In this document: positions 16,173 through 24,956 of the stretch, piece after piece | Layout: every line of letters begins with the position of its first letter | Position numbering within the stretch: position 1 is the stretch's first letter | Assembly: GCA_964423425.1 (NCBI GenBank) | Contig: CAYRES010000018.1 | Location: forward strand, 1 to 38,499 | Length of the DNA stretch: 38,499 nucleotides | Origin: CAYRES01 sp964423425 | Lineage (GTDB): Bacteria; Actinomycetota; Thermoleophilia; RBG-16-64-13 | Reading direction: 5' to 3' | Translations under genes and position numbers: made by a program | Notes under the pieces: model-generated | Database searches by the model: none | Told to the model about the DNA's origin: nothing | What the model saw: only the letters and a program-made list of their open reading frames with translations

Positions 16173-18596
16173 TCACGTCTGCCGGCCTGCATTGGGGCCG
16201 GGCACCACGGTGACATGGTAGTCGCGGCCCTCCCACCGGTTCTCGTCAGTCCAATACATGGTGAAGCGGACCGGACCTTCCTGTTCGCGGGCGACGGCCA
16301 CATCCGTATAGTCGATCCCGAGCGCTGTGCGCGAGGATTCCGTCAAGGTCTGTGTCTTCCAGTCATCGGTGGTCGAGAGAAGGCGAAAGTGCTTTGGCGT
16401 CTGCACGCGAAGCGTGCATCCGCGGGCCACCGTGCGCGGTTGCCGGTTGGGTTTCCAGATCTCGAGGTCCTGCCTTCCCTTCTTGCGAACAAGGTAGCGC
16501 TCCTGCGCCGCCTCCACCCGGTCGAAGATGGTGCCGTCGCGGGCCGAGCGCAGGAGCTTGATGTATTCGGCATGGGCCCACATGAGCGGCATGGCCGAAC
16601 CGGTGGGCCTGCCCAGATACATGTGAAGGGAGGGACGGTCGGCTTCGTCCCACACCTGCTCAGGCAGGAGCCCGCTCGAGGAGGCAAAGCGTTCTACGGT
16701 GCGAATGAACGGCGAGACATCGTTTGCCCGGCAGAGTTCGTAGTGGCCGCGTTCCCCGGTGAGAAGCGGCCAGGCCCGGCCCCGGCCCCACCCCTCGAAG
16801 GGTCCCCCGTCGTCCCGTTGGCCGTACCCGTCGTGGTTGTACCGGCGCCAGCAGGGGCCGGCCGGCGTCTCCACCTTGAGCACCTCATCGATGGCGGCAA
16901 CAGAATCCACGATGAGGGGATCGTCAGGTGCACGGATACCGTACCTCACCAGCTCCAGGAAACCGGCGTCGACGATCTCCTTGGCCGGGAAATCCCATTG
17001 GTCGCCCGGCCGCAGGTTCTTGATGCGCAGCACCGCTCGGTCGGGGTCTTCCTCCGGCCTCGGATCATCTATGTCCACGGGGAGGATGCGAATGAAGTGG
17101 CGTGGGATGTCGGCACACAGGGTGCCCGAGGTGGTCACGGTCCAGGCTTCGAGGTGGGACTCGAGGAAGTCGGCGTAATCCTCGCAGAACGCCGCCGTGG
17201 CGTGGTCTCCTCTCTCGCGGGCGAAGAGGGCCGCGCAGACGAGTGCGGCGATGTTGGAGGCCAGAGTGGAGGGGGAGTAGCCCGAGGCCTCTTCCCACCG
17301 TTCCTGCTGGGTTGCCGGTCCGTGTCTCACCATGTAGGCGGCGGCCCTGAGGACCATGGGATAGGGGTCGAAGTCGGCGAGTGCGTTCTCCTTGTGCAGG
17401 CGCCGGGCCAACATGACCGGGAAGGCCACCTCGTCCAATTGGATGCCGCTCCAATAAGGACGGCCGTCCACCCAGAAGTTCTGCGCGAAACCGCCGTCCT
17501 CGTGTTGGCTGGCGGCGAGGTAGATGAGGGCGCGGAGCGGAGTGTCGGCGTTGCCGGCAGCCAACAGCCCGGTGGCGCTGTTCACCATGTCGCGCGTCCA
17601 GACCAGATGGTAGCCGCCCACGTCGTCGTCACCCCGGGCCTCCCCCCAGGGAATCGCCATCGAAGCGATGAGCGCTCCGGGGAAGACCTTGTCTTCGTGG
17701 GCGAGCAGAAGATCATAGCTGCTCCGATACAGGCGGCCGTCGTCATGGGAGGTGGAGTCGAGAGGCAGCATTCGCTCGCAGGGCCGCTGCCACTGCTCTT
17801 CGAAGCGTTGGGCCTGGGCGGCGAATGGCGTGCTCAAAGCCTGGAAGAGAGTGGTGACGGCCGCGTGGAGACTGTTGCCGAAGGCGAGTCCCAAGGTGAA
17901 CTCGCGGTCCTTCGTGAGGGCGAGTTCGCCGGTGAGGGCCACATTGCCGTCGAGGGCCCGGTGGAACTCCCAGTCCATCTGGTGGTTCAGGGCCAAGTCG
18001 GTCCAGCCGTCCGAGCGGCCCACGTACCCGGCCGATCCGCGGGAGAACGGGATGGTCGCCCCCAGCGCGAGCCACACTCCTCCCTTGTCGGCCACCAGCA
18101 GGAGCCGTCCTCCCACCTCGATGACCCGGCCGTTGTTGCCCCAGCCGCCCACCTGCAGGTGAGGCGCGCAGAGCACGTAGAGGCGAAGCCCGGCCGGGAC
18201 ACCGGCGACAGCCTCCACCCGGGTGTGCTGGAGGACGCAGGGCAGGTGGGGTGAGGAGATGATGTCCTTCACGATGCGGTAGCGCTCCTCGGGGTCTTCG
18301 TTCGTAACCCGATAGCCGAGGGCCCAGCCACCCATCCTCTCTGTGGTCGAGCGTAGATCGCGCTTCTCCTCGTGGAAGAATCCGGTGTCGTCCGTCACGA
18401 GATACTGCAGGTCGCGTACTTGGGCCCGGTCGACGGTGGGATAGAAGATCTCGGTGAGGCAACCGTTCCAGAGGGTGAACCAGACCAGACTGTCGCCCGA
18501 GTAGGCGGTACCGACACCGTCCTTGCCGCCCTGCGTCCAACGGGGCTGGACACCCGGCCACCCGAAAGCGTCGCGTCCCCGCTGTGCTCCGTCCAC
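16173..18596 (-). CDS. GH15 glucoamylase-type enzyme with N-terminal glucodextranase-like domain
   Basis: An 807-residue enzyme expected to release glucose from the non-reducing ends of alpha-glucans. The N-terminal beta-sandwich (~1-270) begins FGWPGVQPRWTQGGKDGVGT and continues with RVTNEDPEERYRIVKDI, as in bacterial glucoamylases/glucodextranases. The (alpha/alpha)6 catalytic domain has VWTRDMVNSATGLLAAG, ERWEEASGYSPSTLASNIAA with a candidate general acid Glu, GWGRGRAWPLLTGERGHYEL, and LLPEQVWDEADRP with a candidate base. The C-terminal ~90 residues form another beta domain. No signal peptide is seen, so it probably acts on internal glycogen-like polymer. The start is set at GTG 18596 (GGAGAGGAG upstream). 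It diverges from the second GH15 gene. Confidence 0.92.
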   Translation of the reverse strand: MDGAQRGRDAFGWPGVQPRWTQGGKDGVGTAYSGDSLVWFTLWNGCLTEIFYPTVDRAQVRDLQYLVTDDTGFFHEEKRDLRSTTERMGGWALGYRVTNEDPEERYRIVKDIISSPHLPCVLQHTRVEAVAGVPAGLRLYVLCAPHLQVGGWGNNGRVIEVGGRLLLVADKGGVWLALGATIPFSRGSAGYVGRSDGWTDLALNHQMDWEFHRALDGNVALTGELALTKDREFTLGLAFGNSLHAAVTTLFQALSTPFAAQAQRFEEQWQRPCERMLPLDSTSHDDGRLYRSSYDLLLAHEDKVFPGALIASMAIPWGEARGDDDVGGYHLVWTRDMVNSATGLLAAGNADTPLRALIYLAASQHEDGGFAQNFWVDGRPYWSGIQLDEVAFPVMLARRLHKENALADFDPYPMVLRAAAYMVRHGPATQQERWEEASGYSPSTLASNIAALVCAALFARERGDHATAAFCEDYADFLESHLEAWTVTTSGTLCADIPRHFIRILPVDIDDPRPEEDPDRAVLRIKNLRPGDQWDFPAKEIVDAGFLELVRYGIRAPDDPLIVDSVAAIDEVLKVETPAGPCWRRYNHDGYGQRDDGGPFEGWGRGRAWPLLTGERGHYELCRANDVSPFIRTVERFASSSGLLPEQVWDEADRPSLHMYLGRPTGSAMPLMWAHAEYIKLLRSARDGTIFDRVEAAQERYLVRKKGRQDLEIWKPNRQPRTVARGCTLRVQTPKHFRLLSTTDDWKTQTLTESSRTALGIDYTDVAVAREQEGPVRFTMYWTDENRWEGRDYHVTVVPGPNAGRQT

Positions 18597-18947
18597 GTGC
18601 ACTCCTCTCCATGTCTCAAGTGCTGCAAGGCGTGATTCTTGCGGCCGTCCTGCCCCGCCGGTCGACAGGCTCATGCAGCTTGCCGCCGGGCCCGAAGGAG
18701 TCGCCCCACGCTGCATGGTGCCGCGATTCTTCCCGGGGCGCGAGGCTGCAAAACGGGTCTGCGGCTATCGATGGCACGATTTCTTGACTCGGACGCCCGG
18801 ATTTCCCCACGAGTTCTTGGATGCCGGCACATCAGCGGTTTGCTGGGTGGACCATCATGGTAGAAACAAGGACTGAGGGGCGGTTCGAGTGCCCACGAAG
18901 AAGTGTGCGCAAGAGCTCAGAGAAAGGCTGGTGGGGAATTGACGAGT
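18597..18947. other. Divergent intergenic region between the two GH15 genes
   Basis: This 351-base region must hold the promoters of both glycosidase genes. I found no convincing -35/-10 pair and no clear operator. Short open frames in it lack ribosome sites and family resemblance. Confidence 0.5.
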
Positions 18948-20867
18948 ATGCCTGCGGTTGGACCGATAAGCGACTATGGTCTTCTTTCCGATTGTCAGTC
19001 GGCCGCACTGGTCAGTCGTGATGGCTCTCTCGACTGGCTGTGTCTGCCCCGCTTCGATTCACCCTCAGTCTTCGCCCGCATCCTCGATTCCGGGGCCGGT
19101 CACTGGTCGATACGGCCTTCCGGAAGAATCCGCAGCCGGAGTCGGCGGTACGTGGAGGATTCGCTGGTGCTGGAGACGACGTTTGAGGGCGCGGAGGGCG
19201 CGGCCGTACTCACCGATGCGCTTTGCCTGGGGGTGGGGGAGCGGGAGCACGACATCGGTCTCGCTTCTCCCCATGTCTTGGTGCGGCGCGTGGAGTGCGG
19301 GCAGGGGTCCATCGGCGTGGAGTTCGAACTCTCCGCCCGCCCGGGGTACGGTCTTGTCGAGCCCGAGTTGAGAGGTGGCGGTAGGCGTTTCGAGGTGTCG
19401 GCAGGTTCGGAGACGTTTGTGCTGCACTCCACCGTGCCGCTCACCGCCGTGGAGGACTCTATCGTAGGAAGGTTCACTCTCGACGAGGGGCAGGCTGCAT
19501 CGTTCGTCTTCGCCTACCAGGCCGGGGGACCCGAGCCCGATGAGCCGACGGAACGGCGCGAGGCGCGGGCAGACACCCTCGTAGCCAAGGCGCCGGCCGA
19601 GACGGACGTTTCCGCCGTCGAGGCTGATGCCCCCGCCGCCGAGGCCGACTCCCGCGCCCTCTACCTCCTCGAGGACACCGCCGAGGGGTGGCGCTCCTGG
19701 TCGGCCCTCCATCAACGCTATGAGGGGCCCTGGGAGGACTTGGTGCGCGTGAGCGGCCGGGTGCTTCAAGGGCTCACCTACCGGCCCTCCGGTGCCATCA
19801 TCGCCGCTCCCACCACCTCGCTTCCCGAAGAGGAGGGGGGTACACGCAACTGGGACTACCGTTTCGCGTGGCTGCGCGACTCCAGCATGATCATGCAGGC
19901 TCTGTGGGTGGCGGCCTGCCCCGATGAGGCAGCCATGTTCTTCTCCTGGATGGCCCAGGCCACCGAGGCCGACGTGGAGCAGGAAAGGCCTCTCCAGATC
20001 GTCTACGGGGTCGAAGGCGAGCGAGACCTCGTGGAGCGTGAGCTGCCGCACCTCTCCGGTTGGCGTGGCAGCCGGCCGGTGAGAACGGGAAACGGCGCCT
20101 ACTCCCAGCAGCAGGTCGACATCTATGGAGAGATCCTGGACGCCGCCCACCAGTTGGCCGGTTCGGTGGACATCTTCGATGCCCCCAACCGGCAGCTGCT
20201 CGCCAAGGTGGCGGAGTACGCCGCCTTGGTCTGGCGGGAGCCCGACCAAGGCATCTGGGAGATGCGGGGAGAGCCGCGTCACCACGTCTACTCCAAGCTC
20301 ATGTGCTGGGTGGCGCTCGACCGGGCGGCCACGATGGCCGCTCACCTCGGTGTGCCGGAACGAAAGCCGGAGTGGGAGCAGGTTCGCGAACAGATACGGG
20401 AGGCCATAGAGACCAGGGGTTGGAACGCCCGCCGGGGAGCTTTCGTGCAGGCCTTCGATACCGAGGCGCTCGATGCGTCTGTCCTCATGCTTCCCATCGT
20501 GGGCTTTCTGCCGGCCACGGATCCCCGCGTTCTCTCCACGATCGAGGCTGTGGAGAAGGACCTCACCGATGCGAGGGGCTTGGTCTACCGCTATCGCTCC
20601 GATGACGGGCTCACCGGACAGGAGGGGCCCTTCCTGCTCTGCACCTATTGGCTGGTCCAATGCCTGGCCCTGTCGGGACAGGTGGACCGCGCGCGGCGTC
20701 TCTTCGAACAGGTGACCGGCTACGCGAACGATCTAGGGCTCCTCGCCGAGGAGGTGTATCCCGAGCGTGACGAGCTTCTCGGCAACTATCCGCAGGGTCT
20801 CAGCCACATCGGACTGGTGAACGCCGTCTGGGCCATACACCAGGCCGAATCTGGAGATGGAGGATGA
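18948..20867 (+). CDS. GH15 family glycosidase (trehalase/glucoamylase type)
   Basis: A 639-residue intracellular GH15 protein of the shorter actinobacterial type, which includes trehalases and glucoamylases. Its N-terminal domain starts ISDYGLLSDCQSAALVSRDG and SLDWLCLPRFDSPSVFARIL. The catalytic (alpha/alpha)6 domain has GAIIAAPTTSLPEEEGGTRN, WDYRFAWLRDSSMIMQALW, GNGAYSQQQVDIYGEILDA, and the C-terminal LLAEEVYPERDELLGNYPQG. The residue set (ISDYGL, NWDYRFAWLRD, NYPQGLSHI) is shared by trehalases and alpha-glucosidases, so the substrate is not fixed by sequence. A stretch at ~208-236 (AKAPAETDVSAVEADAPAAE) is an Ala/Glu-rich insert. ATG 18948 is favoured, with TTG 18939 possible. Its last bases overlap the transketolase start (ATGA), which ties it to the pentose-phosphate operon. 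Confidence 0.9.
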   Translation: MPAVGPISDYGLLSDCQSAALVSRDGSLDWLCLPRFDSPSVFARILDSGAGHWSIRPSGRIRSRSRRYVEDSLVLETTFEGAEGAAVLTDALCLGVGEREHDIGLASPHVLVRRVECGQGSIGVEFELSARPGYGLVEPELRGGGRRFEVSAGSETFVLHSTVPLTAVEDSIVGRFTLDEGQAASFVFAYQAGGPEPDEPTERREARADTLVAKAPAETDVSAVEADAPAAEADSRALYLLEDTAEGWRSWSALHQRYEGPWEDLVRVSGRVLQGLTYRPSGAIIAAPTTSLPEEEGGTRNWDYRFAWLRDSSMIMQALWVAACPDEAAMFFSWMAQATEADVEQERPLQIVYGVEGERDLVERELPHLSGWRGSRPVRTGNGAYSQQQVDIYGEILDAAHQLAGSVDIFDAPNRQLLAKVAEYAALVWREPDQGIWEMRGEPRHHVYSKLMCWVALDRAATMAAHLGVPERKPEWEQVREQIREAIETRGWNARRGAFVQAFDTEALDASVLMLPIVGFLPATDPRVLSTIEAVEKDLTDARGLVYRYRSDDGLTGQEGPFLLCTYWLVQCLALSGQVDRARRLFEQVTGYANDLGLLAEEVYPERDELLGNYPQGLSHIGLVNAVWAIHQAESGDGG

Positions 20868-22963
20868 TGATGGAGTCCTTTGACGCAACCGCCCACGCGG
20901 CGGACGAGATCGACGAACTATGTGTGAACACGCTCCGCTTTCTCGCGGTGGACGCGGTGCAGCAGGCGAACAGCGGCCATCCCGGGCTCCCGCTGGGAGC
21001 GGCCCCCATGGCGTACGTCCTCTGGACGAGGTTTCTCAAGCACAACCCAGGCAATCACCGCTGGCCCGATCGCGACCGTTTCGTACTTTCGGCGGGACAC
21101 GGTTCGGCCCTTCTCTATGCGCTTCTCCACCTCACGGGCTACGAGCTGCCGCTTGAGGAACTGCGGCGATTCCGGCAGTGGGGGAGCCTCACTCCGGGTC
21201 ACCCGGAGCGAGGCCACACGCCGGGGGTGGAGGTGACCACCGGCCCGCTGGGCCAGGGATTCGGCAACGCTGTGGGGATGGCGGCGGCTGAGGCCCACCT
21301 GGCCGGTCGCTTCAACCGCGAGGGATTGCCCGTGGTGGATCACTTCACCTACGTGTTGGCCGGAGACGGCGACCTCATGGAGGGGGTGTCTGCGGAGGCG
21401 GCCTCGCTGGCCGGGGATCTGGGGCTGGGCAGGCTCATCTGTCTGTACGACGACAACCGCATCACCTTGGCTGGGAGCACCGATCTCACCTTCCGCGAAG
21501 ACAGGGCGCTCAGGTTCGAGGCGTACGGATGGCACACGGTCGCCGTGGAAGACGGCAACGACCTGGCGGGCATCGAGCAGGCCATTGAGGAGGCCCGCGC
21601 AGAGACCGCGCGCCCCTCTCTCGTACTGGTGCGCACGCACATCGGTTATGGCTCCCCCGGCACGCAAGACACCTTCGGAGCCCATGGCTCGCCGCTCGGA
21701 GAAGAAGAGGTGCGTCGCACCAAGCAGAATCTGGGCTGGCCCACCGAGCCGCCCTTCCTGATCCCGGAAGGGGCACTCTCGGTGTTCCGGGCGGCGGTGG
21801 GGCGCGGAGCCCAAGCCGAGCAACACTGGGAGCAGGTGGTGTCGGAGTACGAGTCTGCCTACCCGGCGGAGGCCAAGGAGTTCCGGAGGACTCTCACCGG
21901 TGAGTTGCCTCACGATTGGGATGCCGGAGTGCCCGACTTTGCCCCTGACCCCAAGGGCCTCGCCACTCGGGCCGCCTCCGGCAAGGTGCTCAACGCCCTG
22001 GCCTCACGCATCCCCGAGCTTCTGGGTGGGTCCGCCGATCTCAATCCCTCCACGAAGACCGCGCTCGAGGGGGGAGGTGACTTCCACGATCCACTGCAGC
22101 AACCTGCCGACGGTCAGGGAGCGGTAGGAGGTGTGTGGGGCCGCACCGGGCGCAACCTCGCCTTCGGTGTGCGTGAACACGGCATGGGTGCCATCGTCAA
22201 CGGACTGGCGGCCCACGGGGGAACCATACCCTTCGCCTCCACCTTCTTCGTGTTCTCCGACTACATGCGTCCTCCCATGAGGCTGGCCGCGCTGATGGGG
22301 TTGCACGTGGTCTACGTCTTCACGCACGACAGCATCGCCGTGGGAGAGGACGGGCCCACGCACGAACCGGTCGAGCAACTGGCCAATCTGCGGGCGGTGC
22401 CCGGCCTGGTGGTTCTACGGCCGGCAGACGGCAACGAGACGACCGTCGCGTGGAAGGTGGCCATGGAGAGGAATGACGGGCCGGTGGCTCTGGTGCTCAC
22501 CCGGCAGGCCGTACCCACGGCCGACCGGAGCGTTCTCGCCGCGGCTGAAGGTGTGCGCCGGGGTGCCTATGTGCTGGCCGCGGAAACAGGCGGGCGGGCC
22601 GATGTCATTCTCATGGCCAGTGGTTCGGAAGTGCCGCTGGTTCTGGCCACGCGGGAGCGTCTCGCGCAGGAGGGCGTATCTGCTCGAGTCGTGTCCTTCC
22701 CCAGTTGGGAGCTCTTCGAGGCCCAAGGCGGAGAGTACAAGGAGTCGGTGCTTCCGGCGGGCGTGAAAGCCCGCGTGTCTGTCGAAGCAGGCGTGAAGCA
22801 GGGCTGGCACCGCTACGTGGGAGAGGACGGTTCGGTGATAGGGGTCGACCGCTTCGGTGCCTCGGCTCCGGCGGAGAGGTTGATGCGTGAGTACGGCTTC
22901 ACCGTCGACAATGTGTGCGCTCAAGCGCTGGAGGTCGTAGCGGGAAGAAGGGAGCGTCCGTGA
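20864..22963 (+). CDS. tkt: Transketolase
   Basis: A 699-residue thiamine-diphosphate enzyme of the non-oxidative pentose-phosphate pathway, moving two-carbon units between sugar phosphates. Motifs in order: NSGHPGLPLGAAPMAYVLW, GHGSALLYALLHLTG, TTGPLGQGFGNAVGMA, the ThDP site GDGDLMEGVSAEA...YDDNRI, and THIGYGSPGTQDTFGAHG; then in the pyrimidine domain GGSADLNPSTKT, FGVREHGMGAIVNG, FVFSDYMRPPMRLAALM, THDSIAVGEDGPTHEPVEQL, and finally SFPSWELFEAQ. Length is normal. Three consecutive ATG codons follow GGAGATGGAGG, and the first overlaps the GH15 stop as ATGA. The next gene starts inside its stop (GTGA), so translation of the operon is continuous. Confidence 0.97.
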   Translation: MMMESFDATAHAADEIDELCVNTLRFLAVDAVQQANSGHPGLPLGAAPMAYVLWTRFLKHNPGNHRWPDRDRFVLSAGHGSALLYALLHLTGYELPLEELRRFRQWGSLTPGHPERGHTPGVEVTTGPLGQGFGNAVGMAAAEAHLAGRFNREGLPVVDHFTYVLAGDGDLMEGVSAEAASLAGDLGLGRLICLYDDNRITLAGSTDLTFREDRALRFEAYGWHTVAVEDGNDLAGIEQAIEEARAETARPSLVLVRTHIGYGSPGTQDTFGAHGSPLGEEEVRRTKQNLGWPTEPPFLIPEGALSVFRAAVGRGAQAEQHWEQVVSEYESAYPAEAKEFRRTLTGELPHDWDAGVPDFAPDPKGLATRAASGKVLNALASRIPELLGGSADLNPSTKTALEGGGDFHDPLQQPADGQGAVGGVWGRTGRNLAFGVREHGMGAIVNGLAAHGGTIPFASTFFVFSDYMRPPMRLAALMGLHVVYVFTHDSIAVGEDGPTHEPVEQLANLRAVPGLVVLRPADGNETTVAWKVAMERNDGPVALVLTRQAVPTADRSVLAAAEGVRRGAYVLAAETGGRADVILMASGSEVPLVLATRERLAQEGVSARVVSFPSWELFEAQGGEYKESVLPAGVKARVSVEAGVKQGWHRYVGEDGSVIGVDRFGASAPAERLMREYGFTVDNVCAQALEVVAGRRERP

Positions 22964-23439
22964 AAGTGGGGGTGGCGGCGGATCACGGTGGGTTTGACCT
23001 CAAAGCCGACCTGAAGGCGGCACTGAGGGATGCGGGCCATGAGGTAGAGGACTTCGGTGCTCATGACGTGGAGGCCGGGGACGACTACCCCGACTTCGTC
23101 ATCCCGCTGGCTCGAGCGGTGGCCGACGGCCGGGTCGAACGCGGAGTGGCGGTGTGCGGCAGCGGCGTGGGAGCATGCGTGGCCGCCAACAAGGTCGTGG
23201 GAGTGAGGGCTGCGCTCATCAATGATGTCTTCTCCGCACACCAAGGAGTGGAGGACGACGACATGAACGTCGTCTGCCTGGGTGGCCGAGTGGTGGGGCC
23301 GTCCCTCGCCTGGGAGCTGGTTCAGGCATTCCTGAGGGCTTCGTTCATCGGTGGTGAGCGCCATCGGAGGAGGTTGGCCAAGGTGTCGGCCCTGGAAATC
23401 CCGTACGGGGGCACAGCCCAGAGGAAGGAATTGACATGA
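22960..23439 (+). CDS. rpiB: Ribose-5-phosphate isomerase B
   Basis: A 159-residue RpiB/LacAB isomerase interconverting ribose 5-phosphate and ribulose 5-phosphate. It has VGVAADHGGFDLKADLKAAL at the N-terminus, DYPDFVIPLARAV, the active-site segment VAVCGSGVGACVAANKVVGV with the catalytic Cys and anion-hole glycines, RAALINDVFSAHQGVEDDD and NVVCLGGRVVGPSLAWELV. The GTG start is shared with the transketolase stop (GTGA), and its own stop overlaps the gnd start (ATGA). Confidence 0.96.
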   Translation: MKVGVAADHGGFDLKADLKAALRDAGHEVEDFGAHDVEAGDDYPDFVIPLARAVADGRVERGVAVCGSGVGACVAANKVVGVRAALINDVFSAHQGVEDDDMNVVCLGGRVVGPSLAWELVQAFLRASFIGGERHRRRLAKVSALEIPYGGTAQRKELT

Positions 23440-24944
23440 CTGAACACCAGCACGACATCGGTATGATCGGGCTGGCGGTGATGGGCCGCAACCTCGTTCT
23501 CAACATGGCGGATCATGGTTTCGGCGTGGCCGCCTACAATAGGACAGAGGCGGTGACCCGGGAATTCGTTGCGCAGCTCGAGCCCGGGCAAGAGGTGGGT
23601 CCCTGCTACTCGCTCGAGGAGTTCGTCGGCCGTCTCAAGAAGCCACGCAGGGCCATGATCATGGTCAAGGCCGGCAAGCCGGTCGATGCGGTGATCGCCG
23701 AACTCGAGAATCTGCTGGAACCCGGAGATATCGTGATCGACGGGGGAAACTCCTACTTCCGCGACACCGAGCGCCGGGAGCAGTCACTGGGCACGAAGGG
23801 CATCCACTTCCTGGGTGTGGGCATATCCGGAGGGGAGTTCGGAGCGAGAACGGGGCCGAGCATGATGCCGGGGGGGCCGAGAGAGGCGTACCCGGCGGTG
23901 CAGCCCATCTTCGAGGCCATCGCCGCCCGGGCCGAAGGAGACCCGTGTGTCGCATACCTGGGGCCGGGAGCCGCCGGGCACTACGTGAAGATGGTACACA
24001 ACGGCATCGAGTACGGCCTCATGCAACTCATCGCCGAGAGCTACGCTCTCCTCAAGCAGGCGCTCGGCCTCTCCAACGACCAACTGGCTGAAGTCTACGC
24101 CGAGTGGGACGGCGCGGAATTGAGTTCCTACCTGGTCGAGATCACTGCAGACATCTTCAGGCACCGCGACGAACTGACCGATGGGCGCCTGATCGACTTC
24201 ATCAGGGGAGAAGCCGAGCAGCTCGGCACCGGCATGTGGACATCGCAGAGCGCCATGGACCTGCAGGTCCCGGCTCCCAACATCGACATAGCTGTGGCCA
24301 TGCGCAATCTCTCCGCGCTCGGGGAGCAGCGGCGGACGGCGGCAGAACTGCTCGCGTCGGCCGAAGGAGCCGAGTATGCAGCCGGGGCCGGAGTCGGTGG
24401 GCAGGCCGGCGGCGGCCAGGCGGGCGGCGGCGCGCAGGCCGGTGCTGCGCGGCCGGAAACCCTGTCCCTAGCGGTCGAAGACGTACGTGGCGCCCTCTAC
24501 GCGGCCGTCATCATGACGTATGCGCAGGGTTTTGCCCATCTGCAGGCCGCTTCGAGCTCCATGGGCCTGGACCTGCGGCTGCACGATGTTGCCGGTGTGT
24601 GGCGGGGCGGCTGTATCATTCGGTCCGCACTTCTGCGTGATATCAGAGCGGCGTTTGAGCGGCAGCCGGAGTTGCCCAATCTGCTGCTCGACCCCCATCT
24701 CTCCCGCGAGGTGGCCCGGCGACGTCCTCACCTGGAGCAGGTCATACACGCGGGTGCGACGGCAGGCGTCCCTCTGCCGGGCCTGTCGAATGCCCTTGCC
24801 TACCTGGACGCATACAGGGTGCCCTGGTTGCCTTCGAACCTCATCCAGGCTCAGCGCGACTACTTCGGAGCGCATAAGTACCGGCGCATCGACCGGGACG
24901 GCATCTTCCACACGGAGTGGCCGTCCGGCGACGATAGGCGATGA
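23436..24944 (+). CDS. gnd: 6-phosphogluconate dehydrogenase, decarboxylating
   Basis: A 502-residue enzyme oxidising 6-phosphogluconate to ribulose 5-phosphate and CO2 with NADP+ or NAD+. The Rossmann domain begins IGMIGLAVMGRNLVLNMADHG; VIDGGNSYFRDTERR, GVGISGGEFGARTGPSMMPG and the catalytic-Lys helix GHYVKMVHNGIEYGLMQLI follow, and the C-terminus has YRRIDRDGIFHTEW. Residues ~310-343 are an unusual Gly/Ala/Gln-rich run (GAGVGGQAGGGQAGGGAQAG) lying between the NLSALGEQRRTAAELL helix and EDVRGALYAAVIMTYAQGF, where family members have a short surface segment. The ATG overlaps the rpiB stop by four bases. Confidence 0.97.
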   Translation: MTEHQHDIGMIGLAVMGRNLVLNMADHGFGVAAYNRTEAVTREFVAQLEPGQEVGPCYSLEEFVGRLKKPRRAMIMVKAGKPVDAVIAELENLLEPGDIVIDGGNSYFRDTERREQSLGTKGIHFLGVGISGGEFGARTGPSMMPGGPREAYPAVQPIFEAIAARAEGDPCVAYLGPGAAGHYVKMVHNGIEYGLMQLIAESYALLKQALGLSNDQLAEVYAEWDGAELSSYLVEITADIFRHRDELTDGRLIDFIRGEAEQLGTGMWTSQSAMDLQVPAPNIDIAVAMRNLSALGEQRRTAAELLASAEGAEYAAGAGVGGQAGGGQAGGGAQAGAARPETLSLAVEDVRGALYAAVIMTYAQGFAHLQAASSSMGLDLRLHDVAGVWRGGCIIRSALLRDIRAAFERQPELPNLLLDPHLSREVARRRPHLEQVIHAGATAGVPLPGLSNALAYLDAYRVPWLPSNLIQAQRDYFGAHKYRRIDRDGIFHTEWPSGDDRR

Positions 24945-24956
24945 AGGGGCGTCGAG